In this document: one piece after another, positions 1-14,702 of the stretch
Numbering within the stretch: the stretch's first letter is position 1
How the letters are laid out: each line of letters starts with the position of its first letter
Assembly (NCBI GenBank): GCA_947650365.1
Contig: OX393551.1
Coordinates: forward strand, 65,710,255-65,774,254
Reading direction: 5' to 3'
Length of the DNA stretch: 64,000 bases
Source of the DNA: Chamaelirium japonicum
Lineage: Eukaryota > Streptophyta > Magnoliopsida > Liliales > Melanthiaceae
The notes under the pieces: generated by a model
What the model was told of the DNA's origin: nothing
Database searches by the model: none
Seen by the model: the letters and a program-made list of their open reading frames with translations, nothing else
Made by a program: the position numbers and the translations under genes

Positions 1-2240
1 AGCTAGGTGCAACGCTGGGGGTGTATCTTTCGGTATCCGAGGCAGCAATCAGTGCAGTACTGATATACGAGCGGGACAAGGTGGAGAGACCCATCTACTA
101 CGTCAACCGCATCATGACGTCGACTGAAACTAGATACGCGTGGATCAAGCAAGTTGCACTGGCGTTGGTGTATGTATCAAGAAGGCTCCGCCCATACTTC
201 GTCGCCCATTCTATCGAGGTCATCATCTAGCACCCCCTGAAGGAAGTACTATATAACTTTACGCGAGCAGGTCGTCTGAGTAAATGGGCTGCTGAACTGC
301 AAGAATTTAGCCCTCGGTACGTGCCTCGGAAAGCAATCAAGGGTCAAGCACTCGCAGCCTTCCTCAACGATTTTTTGGCGGAAGACTTTACACCGGTGCA
401 AGGATTATTGGAAGACCCGTCGGTAGCTACCGGCCGACCCATGGGAGTCGGTACGGCAGCAGGACAAGGGGAAGATGAAGAAGAAGGTTGGAGGTTGTTC
501 GTGGACGGCTCATCGTGCACAACTGGGAGTGGTGTGGGGGTAGTCCTGATAACCCCTGACCACACGAAACTCAAAAAATCAGTGCGACTACTCTTCCCGG
601 CAATGAACAATGAGGCCGAATATGAGGCGATGCTGGAGATGGCAGAAGCGCTGGGGGTGACCAGCTTAGAGGTCTATGGCGACTCCCAACTTGTGATCAA
701 TCAGATTACCGGTAGATACGAAGCCCGCGATGCGAGAATATTGGCCTACTTGAAGCTAGTGCGAGAACTGATGGTCAAGTTCGAGAGCATAGACTTCCAC
801 CAATTCTCCATATTGGAGAACAAGCGGGCGGATGCCCTCGCTAACCTAGCGTCAGTCCTTGGCGGAGATGAAGAAAAGCGGGTCATCATCGAGGTACAGG
901 CCAGCCCCAGAATAGTGGACCACACAGAGGATAGCCGCCTGATCGAGAAGATACAAGCCACTGGAGCGGTGTATGCTATCGCAGCCGGTGATGAGTGGGT
1001 AGTCAATATGAAGAAATACATTCTTGACGGGATACTACCAGAAGATACTGATGATTCAAGGAGAATTAGGACGCATGCACCGAGATACACTCTCATCGAA
1101 GATGAACTATACAAGTGCTCGTTCGGCGGACCCTACCTCAAGTGCCTTGTAGGAGGGCAAGCAACAGAGATCATGAAGGAAGTACATGAAGGAGGGTGTG
1201 GGAACCACTCCGGAGGAAGATCCCTGGCACGGAAGATAAAGTTGAAGGGCTACTACTGGCCCACCATGGAAGCAGATACGGAAGGATACATGAGGAGATG
1301 TCTTCAATGTCAAAAGCATGCTCCCTCCATACACCAACCAGCTGAAAAGCTGCACCCAATATCCAGCCCTTGGCCCTTCCAGCAGTGGGGGTTGGATATT
1401 TTGAGTCCGTTCCCGACATCGCCCAATCGAAGAAAGTTTTTCCTCATCGCCACCGACTACTTCACCAAGTGGGTGGAGGCCATTCTTTTGCTGAAAATCG
1501 GAGAGGTTCAAGTCAGAAAGTTTTTATGGAGTAGCATCATCTGCCGATTCGGATTGGCACTGGCTTTTGTTGCAAACAATGGGAGACAGTTCGATGCAGA
1601 GTCAATTAAGAAGTTTTGCACCAACAACAACATCAAGTTGTTCTTCTCTACACCCCGCTACCCTCAGAGTAACGGGCAAGCAGAGTCGATGAATCGAGCT
1701 ATTATGGACATGCTGAAGAATAAGCTGGAGCAGAAGAAGGGTCTGATGGAGGAAGCCTTACCAGGAGTTTTACGAGCTTACCGCACGATACCGAAGAGAC
1801 CGATGGGCGAGTCTCCGTTTAGTCTCACTTACGGCTCCGAAGCAGTCTTGCCCATGGAAGCACTGGTCTCGACATTACAGACAGCTATAATTTTCGACCT
1901 AGAGGTGAATAGCGAACTCCTGCTTGATAACCTAGGCCTACTGGAGGAAAAGAGGGAAAGAGCGAGGGCACGCCTAGCTAACTATCATCAATCCATTAAG
2001 AAGGCGTACAATCGCAAAGTTAGAAAGAGAATCTTCAAGCAAGGTGATCTGGTCATGCGGAAGGTCTTTGATAACACTAAAGAGCCAGGAAGTGGCAAAC
2101 TGGGCGCTACTTGGGAAGGGCCATACATCATGGATAGCATGGGGAAGAATGGTGCCTATCGTTTAAAGACCCAAGACGGTGACGCACTGGCAAGGCCATG
2201 GAATGCAACCAATTTGCGCAAGTTCTACCAAGGCAGCTGA
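1..2240 (+). pseudogene. pol 3' part of Tat element copy 1: RNase H, archaeal-type RNase H, integrase
   Basis: Bases 1-230 encode the end of the RT-linked RNase H (motifs like YLSVSEAAISAVL and RPYFVAHSIEV). From about 490 an archaeal-type RNase H follows (FVDGSSCTTGSG, then NNEAEYEAML and YGDSQLVINQI). The integrase zinc-binding region spans about 1180-1320 (H...H...CLQCQKH). The catalytic core spans about 1370-1720 (GLDILSPFP, YPQSNGQAES). A C-terminal GPY-type module (TWEGPYIM) ends near 2150. These domains would copy and insert the element DNA. About one break is visible. Copy 2 at 54103-56342 is the same region with about three. Confidence 0.9.
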
Positions 2241-2350
2241 GCAGGAGCAATGCATGTAGTCACATTATAGCTTGAATTCTATTTAATAAAGAGACATTTT
2301 CTTAGTGTTTTTGTATATGTGTAATGATAGTGGTTGACTAACACAATAAA

Positions 2351-2930
2351 AACCAAGTGGTACATAACACTCCAAGTGAGTTCTACCACTTGGTCGATCG
2401 TTCAACAGGTCCCTCGCAGGGCGTGACCGACTGGTGAACGCCTTGGAAGATTGGTCGACAAACCCTGCTTGGGTACGACCGATCAACCAGCTTAAACCAA
2501 GTGGTACATAACACTCCAAGCGAGTTCTACCACTTGGCCGATCGGTCAACAGGTCCCTGCACAGGGCGTGACCGACCGGTGAACGCCTTGGAAGATTAGT
2601 CGACAGACCCTGCTTGGGTACGACCGATCAACTAGATTAAACCAAGTGGTACATAACACTCCAAGCGAGTTCTACCACTTGGCTGAGCGGTCAGCAGGTC
2701 CCTGCGTAGGGCGTGATCGACCGGTGAATGTCTTGGAAGATCGGTCGATAGACCCCGCTTGGGTACGACCGATCAATCGACTTAAAACATGTGGTATATA
2801 ACACTCCTAGCGAGTTCTATCACCCGGTCGACAGGTCGATAGGTCCCTTCGTGGGGTATGAACGGTCAGAGAACACACAGGAAGATTAGTCGATAGACCC
2901 CGCTTAGGTACGACCTGACAATCTACATAA
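2351..2930 (+). repeat. 145-bp tandem repeat, four units, between pol and antisense genes
   Basis: Four head-to-tail units start near 2351, 2495, 2640 and 2785. Each opens with AACCAAGTGGTACATAACAC or a close variant and contains a GGTCGAC/GACCGATCAA stretch. The fourth unit is the most diverged, and a partial fifth start is seen near 2928. Downstream regions of Tat/Ogre elements are known to hold tandem repeats that can seed satellites. The same four units occur at 56453-57033. Confidence 0.9.
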
Positions 2931-3153
2931 GCCAAGTGTAAGTGACACGCCGTCGGCGTGGAATCAAATCACAAGGTTGGTGAGAGAAAAAACATAACCA
3001 AAGAATGCAGAATAGACAATCACCAGAGGTTCCAGTACAAGCCTAAAGATTGTTTCATTACATTGCCAGATACAAAATATGAGGGGGTCAATCCTCTGAG
3101 GGGGCTTTCCCTTTTCCCTTCGACAGTTGACTGCGTAACTTGTCTATTTTCTT

Positions 3154-3636
3154 TCACCATCCGACTGCATGATTATCGAGAGCCGCTTGCACCGCCTTGT
3201 TGAGAACCTCATACTGTCGAGCGAATACCGCCTTTTCCGATGCAGCTGCCCGGTCTGTAGCAATCTCGAGGGAAGATTTCAGCACAGCGAGTTCGGCCTC
3301 GTAAACTACTCGGGATGCGTTTGACTTGCTTCGTTGTGTCCTGGTTATGACGGCTTGATCTCTGAATCGAGCATTCATTGCAGCAAGCTCAGACTGCACA
3401 GTCTCCAAAGCGACCTCAAAATCAAAGCGGTCTGCAACAAGATCCACCTTCGCGAGTTCAAGTTGGGACTCAATTTCAACCACCTCCTCGGAGTGGAGCT
3501 TTTGGGCCTCTGCCAGCATGTCTCGGGTTTTAACTAACTCTCGATGAGTAGTCATCAAAGAGAGCTCAAGCTGAGCAATCCTTTGTGCACCCCCCTCGGC
3601 AGCCCGGTCAGCTAGCATGGTGATACGGCTCCCCAT
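3154..3636 (-). CDS. Antisense ORF 2 of Tat element copy 1 (coiled-coil protein)
   Basis: This open frame lies just downstream of antisense ORF 1 on the same strand. Its first 25 bases overlap the end of that frame. It encodes 160 residues rich in Ala, Glu, Leu and Arg with heptad-like spacing (AQRIAQLELSLMTTHREL, QLELAKVDLVADRF), so a long coiled coil is likely. It matches no catalytic family I recognise. GT...AG-like signals lie between the two frames, so they may be two exons of one antisense transcript; that is inference. Copy 2 (57257-57739) is nearly identical. Confidence 0.6.
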   Translation of the reverse strand: MGSRITMLADRAAEGGAQRIAQLELSLMTTHRELVKTRDMLAEAQKLHSEEVVEIESQLELAKVDLVADRFDFEVALETVQSELAAMNARFRDQAVITRTQRSKSNASRVVYEAELAVLKSSLEIATDRAAASEKAVFARQYEVLNKAVQAALDNHAVGW

Positions 3637-5156
3637 CTGTCAAAAGTGAAAGCGATGAGTATCGAAGAGCTAGTAGAGTAAGTCACTACTAGAAGGAAAC
3701 CATCGACTCCAAGAAGACTCACCTCACGAAGGTTGACAGGTGAGTCTTGCCAGCCTGCACTACCTGCCGTTGTATCATCCCTTTCCCGTCCTGGAGGAGA
3801 AGCCAGACCCTCTCCCTCCATCTTATAGTGAGCGGAGGTCCAGCTAGCACGACGACGAGGTGCAGACTCAGTAGCCCCGTGAGGATACCCAGAAGGGGGC
3901 CTGGCGGCACCCACTGAAGAAAAGGAGGAAGGCAAAGGAACGTGGGGTCGTACATTCAAGTGATCTCCCGGCATAGCAAATGTCGGAGCGCCACGGGTGC
4001 GAGACAAAGTTCGGATTCGAGAATCTGCAGAGTCGGATGACACTACGTGTCTACTCCTCCCGAATGAAGGGGGAGTGTATCCGCGTGACATCTCTGACTC
4101 GTCTACCTCAATGAAATTTGGACCAGGGGAAAGTACATCCTCGACCCAATCATCAGGAAGGGAACGCAACACCTTATAGGCAGACCGCCTTGTGACGTGA
4201 ATGCCGAAGACGTCATCCTCACCGATATCGCTGGTAGACTCGCCCAAGATGGCATGTCTCCTTGAATGCCCAGTTGACGCTGTTGTGTCACGGGCAGCAG
4301 CTGTTCGACTATCGTCACCCGCAGCTGTAATAGACCTCGTGCGACACTTGAGGATCACGCAAAGCTTAGACGTTAAGGTGTTGGGGTTATAGCGTCTAAC
4401 GGAGCTGACATACATATCGGAAAGTTCCATAGAAGGAGCAGATTGCTCCCCTCCTCCACTAGTTACCATAGGTTGTTTCCCCTTTTTAGGCATGTTGTGA
4501 GCTATAACTATCGGGAGTTTCGTGAATAGCTGCCTCCAGTCATCGTCATCCTGGGTGACTCTCCTGATCTGTGCATCCAGATCTTCCTCGACACCCTCAG
4601 GGCACTTGAGTTGCCCAGAGGGGTAATAGTCTTTGATAGTGTAAGCCAGATAGAAAACAGTCCTGGAGACCTTGTGACGACCCCTCCACGGTCCCCCAAC
4701 AACAAGGGGACACTCCTTCCAGCCCTTGACGGAGTCACACAAGCCTCCAATATGAGGGCGACTGCCAATGCGAGCCTGCAAGCTGAAGTATGAGTATACG
4801 GATCCAACGGTCACTTTGTAGTCTTTGATGAAGTATTTCTTAAGAAGGTAGGCCACGCAAAGTTGCTGCCTCGCCATCTCCTCTATTGCTTCAACACAGT
4901 GAAGTATCCTCCATCCGTTGCCGGCAATCTGGCCAGGAGACACCCCCATGCGCTCCAGCAGACGACCGAAGAAACTTGCTAAAGGAAGTCTCAGGCCACA
5001 CCGCAATTGTCCCAAAGTCACAATCGTGTGATCGTCCGAAGGGTCCAAAGGACCAGTCGCGTAGGAAAGAGAAATGTCAGCAGGAATGCAGTATGCCGTC
5101 CGGATGTCTTCCAGCAGCGGGAACTTCTTGGGAACTGAGAACCAATTGAATGACAT
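3612..5156 (-). CDS. Antisense ORF 1 of Tat element copy 1 (putative gypsy-type transposon protein)
   Basis: An open frame of 514 residues runs opposite to pol. Residues of about 40-130 read LRCGLRLPLASFFGRLLERM and GNGWRILHCVEAIEEM. This resembles the plant 'putative gypsy type transposon' domain (Pfam PF04195) found in antisense ORFs of Tat elements. The middle holds a basic stretch (MPKKGKQ) that could be a nuclear signal. The C-terminal half is rich in Ser, Arg and Pro and looks disordered. Its function in these elements is not established. The frame is uninterrupted here and in copy 2 (57715-59259), with many silent or conservative differences, which fits a gene that was recently under selection. 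A TATA box lies about 240 bases upstream of the start. Confidence 0.75.
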   Translation of the reverse strand: MSFNWFSVPKKFPLLEDIRTAYCIPADISLSYATGPLDPSDDHTIVTLGQLRCGLRLPLASFFGRLLERMGVSPGQIAGNGWRILHCVEAIEEMARQQLCVAYLLKKYFIKDYKVTVGSVYSYFSLQARIGSRPHIGGLCDSVKGWKECPLVVGGPWRGRHKVSRTVFYLAYTIKDYYPSGQLKCPEGVEEDLDAQIRRVTQDDDDWRQLFTKLPIVIAHNMPKKGKQPMVTSGGGEQSAPSMELSDMYVSSVRRYNPNTLTSKLCVILKCRTRSITAAGDDSRTAAARDTTASTGHSRRHAILGESTSDIGEDDVFGIHVTRRSAYKVLRSLPDDWVEDVLSPGPNFIEVDESEMSRGYTPPSFGRSRHVVSSDSADSRIRTLSRTRGAPTFAMPGDHLNVRPHVPLPSSFSSVGAARPPSGYPHGATESAPRRRASWTSAHYKMEGEGLASPPGRERDDTTAGSAGWQDSPVNLREVSLLGVDGFLLVVTYSTSSSILIAFTFDRWGAVSPC

Positions 5157-5396
5157 TATCGACGAAGAAGCAGCGACTCAACACACTGAGACACATAGTC
5201 GACTGCAAGCAGCTGACCGTAAGTAGCAACGAGACGTGCAACCTCTTACACGCAGCCCCAAGACATGTATCCAAAAGAGAGCTGCAGTGAAGCTACCGAC
5301 TCACGCAACACACTACCTACCCGAACAAACCTTCACCAGCAGAAGAGAAGGAAAGAAAAATTTGAATCAGAGGAGGAAATATAAACCCTCAGGGCC

Positions 5397-5405
5397 CTAT
5401 TTATA
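5397..5405 (-). promoter_or_regulatory. TATA box for the antisense genes (copy 1)
   Basis: The minus strand reads CCTATAAATAGGG about 240 bases upstream of the antisense ORF 1 start. A good TATA box at this distance suggests the antisense module has its own promoter rather than relying on the LTR. The same bases are kept at 59500-59508 in copy 2. Confidence 0.6.
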
Positions 5406-5744
5406 GGAAAACTTGGAGCTCTGGGGATTGGTTTAAATCCCGAAAAAGGAGGAAGCTGGGTGGCGACGCGTGGTAATGCCATGTGGCAAAAATTTGGAAA
5501 AGCCCGGACCTCCATTTGAAGCTCCAGCAACACTAAAACTGGGGTTAGGGCCATCATGGCATGTAAACCGAGGCTGGCATGTAAACCGAGGCGGAAGAGT
5601 CTTGATCAGACAGAGCTGAAAATAGACCAATCAGGAGGGGGTATTGTGTGTACCCTGATGATTGGACCGGAAGGGGGCTTTGTCGTGGCCCGACCATGCA
5701 CTTCGTCACGAGCCGACCTTACGTTTTGGGCCCCGGAGAAGCAA

Positions 5745-6105
5745 GCAAACTTACCAGTAACCGCAATCTTGTTGTGGGTCGGCCACACGCGAAGATGAGA
5801 AGAAGGCAAACTTATCGGTAGCCGCAATCTCATCACGGGTCGGTCAAACGTGAAGATAAGAATAAGGCGAACTTACCGGTAGCCGCAATATCGTCACAGG
5901 TCGGCCACACGCGAAGATAAGAAGAAGGTAAACTTACCGGTAGCCGTAATCTCGTCACGGGTCGGCCACGCACGAAGATAAAAAGAAGGCGAACTTACAG
6001 GTAGCCGCAATCTCAACACGGGTCGGCCACGCGCAAAAAGGAGAAGAAAGCAAACTTACCGGGAGCCGCAATCTCGTCGCAGGTAGGCCACGCATTAAAA
6101 TAGGG
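5745..6105 (+). repeat. 61-bp minisatellite in the LTR, six units
   Basis: Units start at 5745, 5806 and onward every 61 bases. Each has the pattern GCGAACTTACCGGTAGCCGC, a CGGGTCGGCCAC core and an AAGATAAGAAGAAG tail. Copy 2 has the same array at 59848-60208. Confidence 0.88.
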
Positions 6106-6530
6106 AGAGGGGGGAGTCCAAGAACCCCCCCTGGTCGTCCGCGCGCTATGATTGGGAGAGGGGGGAATCCAACTCCCCCCCTGGCCGACCGCGCACTAAG
6201 CAAGGAGAGGGGGGGAGTCCAAGTCCCCCCCCCCCCCCCACACAAAGAGAGTCGGCCGCGCACTATGATTGGGAGAGGGGGGGAGTCCAACTCTCCCCCC
6301 CTGACCGGCCGCGCACTAAGCAAGGAGAGGGGGGAGTCCAAGCCCCCCCCCCCCCCCCCCCCCCCCAATGGGTCGACTGCGCACTATAACGAAGAGAGGG
6401 GGAGTCCAAACTGCCCCCCCGATGGCCGGCCATGCACTAAAATGACGAGAGGGGGACTGCCCCTCCTTTTGGCTGCTGGTCGGCCATGCACAAAAGTGAG
6501 GAGGGAGCACCCCCCCCCCCTCTGTTGATC
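6105..6530 (+). repeat. C/G-tract minisatellite in the LTR
   Basis: Roughly eight short units of the form GGGAGAGGGGGGAGTCCAA, then a C run, then GGCCGGCCGCGCACTA. C runs reach about 25 bases. Copy 2 (60208-60715) is about 71 bases longer overall, so this array changes length fast or is unreliable in the assembly. Confidence 0.85.
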
Positions 6531-6787
6531 GGCCGCATGCGAAGATGCTGCTCGAGGGGAATCAAGATACCCGAGAATCACGCCACCAAAATTCGTGACG
6601 GTTGAACCCAGGAATCTCGGGCGTACGACGGTTACGGGAGTAGAGCCCACGATCCCATGATTCCTGGCTGAAGTAACCGGGTGCCAGCCGGGCGCCACGT
6701 CCCCACCACACCGACGGTTGAGTACTCTGCGGGAGCACGTCATCAACCCATCCCGCGCGGAGCGCGCACCAACTGTCATCCCGGGGC

Positions 6788-6794
6788 TATAAAA
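6788..6794 (+). promoter_or_regulatory. LTR TATA box (copy 1)
   Basis: GGGGCTATAAAAGAGGACC is a clear TATA box inside the LTR, about 400 bases before its end. That is the expected place for the element's sense promoter. It is conserved at 60962-60968. Confidence 0.7.
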
Positions 6795-7195
6795 GAGGAC
6801 CTACCCCTTCAGCGCTAAAGGATCGAATTCTAGCGAAGGTGTTGTCCGATTCTTCTAGGATTTTGCGGAGCTAGAGTGACCGAGATTGCAAAGGTCTGTA
6901 TCACAACCGAGACTGCAATGGTCGGTATCTTGACCGAGATTGCAGAGGTCGGTATCTTGAGTGAAAATACAGAGGTCGGTATCTTGGGTAACCGGTCCTC
7001 TCAAGGAGTAACTGGGTTAAGGGTAAGAGATTTGTAACCAGACGGTTGTTTAGTGCATTCTCGCCCCGCCCCGTGGTTTTTTTCCCTTCGACGTTGAGAA
7101 GGGGTTTTCCACGTAAATCCGGTCTGCTTTACTTTTTGACTTGTTAGATTGTGCTTGCCACCCGAACCGCCCGGTTCAAGTAAAAACCCCCCACA

Positions 7196-9911
7196 GATAG
7201 ATCAGTCCAATATTGTCTACTTGTGTTTTTATTACATTATGATTATGTTACTATATCATTTGATTCTAACTTTAGCTGTTTGGACAACTCTCCTAGTCAA
7301 AGCTAATCAGACTCCTATCAACTGTCATTTCTTGGTGTTCATTCACTTTTTACTTAGAAACTTCCTCCATATCTTTAGATATATGTGGGTGAATTTTGTT
7401 GGACTTTTATAGATTTTTATATTTGCATTATAGCTGAAAGCTCTCTAGATAAGCTTTTGAAGGAGTCTACCTCCAAAAGGGAATGGTGAGGGATTTATAT
7501 GACCTGCATTACACTAATCAGATCCCTCCTTCCATTTGGTGCACGGCCAACATAGAACACAAGTGTTCATCATCCCTATTCCGAATGAGAAAGTAGAGAA
7601 CTTAAAGAAGGAATTATTGCAGCAAGTTTGATTGCAGCCAATTTTGGTGTAGTGTCCTCTCCAACCCTAGCCGCCATTCTCTCTCTCAGAGGCATCCCAA
7701 CAACTCTGAGGATCCGAACCGAGAACTAGGGCAAGGAGCGGAAGGATCACGTCTCGTCATCTCCTCTCGCACGCACCATCTCCCTCACATGCGCGACATT
7801 CACTCTCATGGAAACAATATATTTGATTCCATTTCCATCGATTCTGACGATGGATCTGGGGCTTTTTTCAATGAAAAATAATTCTAACACATTCCAGTGT
7901 ATATCCCTCGACGAGCAAATGTGTGCCCACGCCTTAGCTAGGCATACGATTGAATGTAATTGTAGTATTTTTTCTTTTGCTCTGTCATCATGTATTGTTC
8001 CTCTCATACTAAAGGAGAGGCTCGAAACTTTCACAATGAATATATTCAGGTATCTTTGGCTTCTCGATCTCCCTCTACCCCTTGTTGTGTTCCTGTTGAA
8101 TGCACTAACCAAGTGCAACATAGGGAAAAGGGAAGAATTACTCACACATTTAGGTAAAAGATAAAAAAAAATGTTCTCGTCTAATAAAATAACAAGAACA
8201 CCCTTAACTAATGTTGTAATCTTCTACACATCAAGTCATAAAATGGGAAGAATTCAGAACTTGGAAGGAACCCAATGCATCAAGGAAACATCAGTGATAC
8301 TACCAAGAGATTGTCGAATAAATCTCATTCACACAATCTGTAGAAGCATATATGAGGAATATAATATAAGTTAAATATGTTTTAGACTGTTTTACTCCCC
8401 CAAATCCCTCATTAAGTATAACTATTATCCCATACATATTTGTTTCTATCTACAGTTCCATAATTCAAAGTCAACAGAACCTATTTTTTCCGATAGGGTG
8501 AAGGACTTGGGAATGATAATTTATCACTCAGTCTGTTTCTATGCTAACCGGAACACGGAACCGTTGAATTACATTGGAAATAGTAATTGACAAAAATATC
8601 CTCTTCTGGATGAGGTTTAAGCAAAACAATTGTTCCTCATGCTAAACACCCCCTAACTAGCAGGGCATGCGATTTGTATGAAAAAATACTTGTGCTTTAC
8701 TCTAATTGCATATGGCATGAGATTTTATATATATGATATTTTTTGTTTTTATATTTTTTTAGTTTTATTTTTTCACTGCTTGGTTGCATGAGCTTAATTT
8801 GCGTAATCCATGGTACACTTGCCTCTCCGCCATTTGGACTTTTAGGTTTCTGAGCACGCTCCCTATCCTACCAAATTTACTTCTTTAGGTTTCATACCAA
8901 TAGTAGAGGGTTGATGTCGTGTTGATGGTCGGAAAATATTTTTAACTTATAGTCAACCCCAACTTGATGGGATAACAATGTTGATAATGATAATGATCAG
9001 TCGCTCGCAGGCAGAAGATCCAAACATTATTTTTAGATCATACATTGGAAAGCCTCAAACCCAGGTTACCCATCCCCTAACCACAGGAAATGATCAGTCT
9101 ACCATTACTGAAAATTTCAGCTGTTACTACATGGTGTGTTAGCATATACAACTATGAATTCATTATCTCATGTTTCTATTTTTGAATTTTTGGATATAAC
9201 CCCCAAACAAATATTGAAATTACGTTTTAAGTTTATGAATAATCGCCTCACATGCATATTCTGAAATTTACCCAACATAGGGCAAATAGTAACTATGGGG
9301 GGAGTTTATTAAATATCAGAATATATAAGGGGGTTATTCATAACGTCTAAAAAAGTGAGGGGGTTATTTGTAATATCAATATGTGTGACCTTCCAAAGGT
9401 ACATATTTAAGCTACTGTCACAAAAAATAAATAGCAATTAGAGACTGAAATCTACTATGGATAGATAAAGCAGCATTCTATCAGGAATGTTATGGAAAAA
9501 CAATATATACATAATAGATCACAATACTACAATGTAAAACCATAATTGTTTCTCCATAGCTATGGAAAATTTATCCAACTGAGCAATAATGCAGAAAATC
9601 AAAGGTCCATCTGAATGACAATCTAGAAAATCAAAGGTCGAATATTTGTCCCGAAATGCATTTATCATGGTGTCAACGGGTGATATCAAGATTCCTGTAG
9701 TTCTGACGAGCACCTCGAAAATTTCAACCCTGATAAATAAGGACAAATTAACACTGATCAAATTCAAAAGCCTAAAGCTTGAGTGCAAATAGCTGAAATA
9801 GATTCCACATGAGATTATAAAAGAACCAAGGATATAATATCATCACTATGTTATTTATATATGCAATGTGCATGCAAAGAAAAGTGGGCGCCAATGCATT
9901 GTTCAAAATAA
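7196..9911. other. Host flank between the LTR and ARF copy 1; no gene recognised
   Basis: AT-rich DNA downstream of the ARF gene. It holds a decayed MITE (8440-8652) and a palindromic tract with GGGGTTATT-like motifs (about 9190-9390). The longest open frames, such as 7747-8145 on the minus strand, show no recognisable protein. Bases 7196-9826 are repeated at 61370-64000. Confidence 0.7.
8440..8652. mobile_element. Decayed MITE related to the one at 15539
   Basis: GAAGGACTTGGGAAT, a later AAATAGTAATTGAC and the right end TGCTAAACACCCCCT match the element at 15539-15780. The left terminus is not recognisable. A second copy lies in the duplicated segment near 62614-62826. Confidence 0.55.
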
Positions 9912-14005
<4,094 letters not shown>

Positions 14006-14068
14006 TCAGCGACGGGAGGAGAGAGAAACAGAGAGAGATTAGTGTCGACGTTAAGGAAGGATGGCGGG

Positions 14069-14079
14069 TTATATATAGG
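14069..14079 (-). promoter_or_regulatory. TATA box of ARF copy 1
   Basis: The minus strand reads CCTATATATAACCC about 200 bases upstream of the ARF start codon at 13873. GA- and CT-rich leader sequence lies in between. A like-placed TATA occurs in copy 2 at 52941-52949. Confidence 0.55.
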
Positions 14080-14265
14080 CGGCCAGAGCGAGAGAGGGGA
14101 AAGGAACTCGGTGCCTTCGACGGGGAGGGTTCCCTCCGACGCCCCCTCCAGTTGGAACGCCAGCGTTTCCCTTGGGGGCGAAGACATTGACTGTGGCGAC
14201 GGACAGCTGACTACGATTTCTTAGACGAAGTCACTCATGGTGTTAAAAAAAAAGAAAAGGAATAT

Positions 14266-14510
14266 TGGACTTTGCCCCCTGATGTTTATATCAAAACACT
14301 TAACCGCCCTATAGTTAAAAAAACTACACTTTGCCCCCTTCAATTCAGTTTTGACCGGGCAAAACTTACCAAATGAGGAAGTTTACTAGTTGACAAAAGG
14401 GGGTGTTGTGCTAACGTTTCAAACTTTAGGGAGCGATTTGGAACAAAATAAGTTACAAGAGGGGTTAAGTGTTTTAGAGCTAAACTTTAGGGGGGTAAAG
14501 TATAATTTAT
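14266..14510. mobile_element. Palindromic MITE-like element
   Basis: The left arm reads GGACTTTGCCCCCTGATG and the right arm reads AAACTTTAGGGGGGTAAAGT. Other inverted GGGG/CCCC tracts lie between them. It belongs to the same style as 13329-13596. No clear target duplication was seen. Confidence 0.5.
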
Positions 14511-14527
14511 CTATAAAAAAAAGAAAA

Positions 14528-14702
14528 GAATTGCTATTCAGCCCCAAGGTTTTCCCGATTCTGCGTGGCAGCTCACAAGTGGTGGTTGAATGTCACTAGT
14601 AGATTTGAATGTCCCTTGTGAGATTCAACCACCACTCGTGCGCTGCCACGTCAATTGGGCTTAGCAGAATCCGAAAAACCTTCGGACTGAATAGCATTTC
14701 TC
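14528..14702. mobile_element. Mutator-type MITE, family 'TGCTATTCAG', copy 1
   Basis: A 175-bp element with inverted ends GAATTGCTATTCAGCCC and (reverse complement of the right end) GAGAAATGCTATTCAGTCC. It is flanked by a perfect 10-bp direct repeat AAAAAGAAAA (14518-14527 and 14703-14712). A 9-11-bp AT-rich duplication with long inverted ends fits Mutator-like MITEs. Relatives lie at 38156-38340 and 53408-53602. Confidence 0.7.

Larger units (their letters stand above)
1..7195 (+). mobile_element. Tat/Retand-type Ty3/gypsy LTR retrotransposon, copy 1, 3' part
   Basis: This is the 3' portion of a Tat-lineage element. The order is the end of the reverse-transcriptase RNase H, a second archaeal-type RNase H, integrase, a tandem-repeat block, two antisense reading frames and a 3' LTR. 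The extra RNase H before integrase and the antisense genes between integrase and the 3' LTR are known marks of the Tat clade (Retand, Grande, RIRE2). The 5' LTR, gag, protease and reverse transcriptase lie outside the window or are absent. The visible pol part has about one break, so I treat the copy as a fossil. Its match to 54103-61369 shows little decay, so it is young to moderately young. Confidence 0.9.
5645..7195 (+). repeat. 3' LTR of Tat element copy 1
   Basis: A purine tract (AGGAGGGGG, 5633-5641) precedes TGTGTGTACC at 5645, a fitting polypurine tract and LTR start. The LTR holds a 61-bp minisatellite, a C/G-tract minisatellite, a TATA box at 6788, and a U5 typical of plant LTRs (TTTTTTTCCCTTCGACG, then TTTTCCACGTAAATCC near 7080-7120). 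It ends at ...CCCCCCACA near 7195. The ends are assigned from TG...CA and the polypurine tract only; no 5' LTR is visible for comparison. Confidence 0.75.
1..9826. repeat. Segmental duplication, left copy (retroelement plus host flank)
   Basis: This stretch is colinear with 54103-64000. The first base of the window corresponds to 54103, and base 9826 corresponds to 64000. By eye I count about 20 substitutions over the 2.6 kb of host flank (7196-9826), so identity is a little over 99%. The only large length difference, about 71 bases, lies in the C-tract minisatellite of the LTR. The match runs through the LTR end into non-element DNA, so the element was already in place when the segment was copied. 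Both ends are cut by the window, so the true extent is unknown. It may be a real duplication or a redundant haplotype. Confidence 0.96.

Noticed and set aside
5955-6528. Gly/Pro-rich open frames on both strands (also 60058-60612)
   Set aside because: They come from C/G runs in the LTR minisatellite and change with array length between the two copies.
7747-8164. Overlapping open frames on both strands in the host flank
   Set aside because: They match no family I recognise. They are kept open in both duplicated copies only because the copies are nearly identical.
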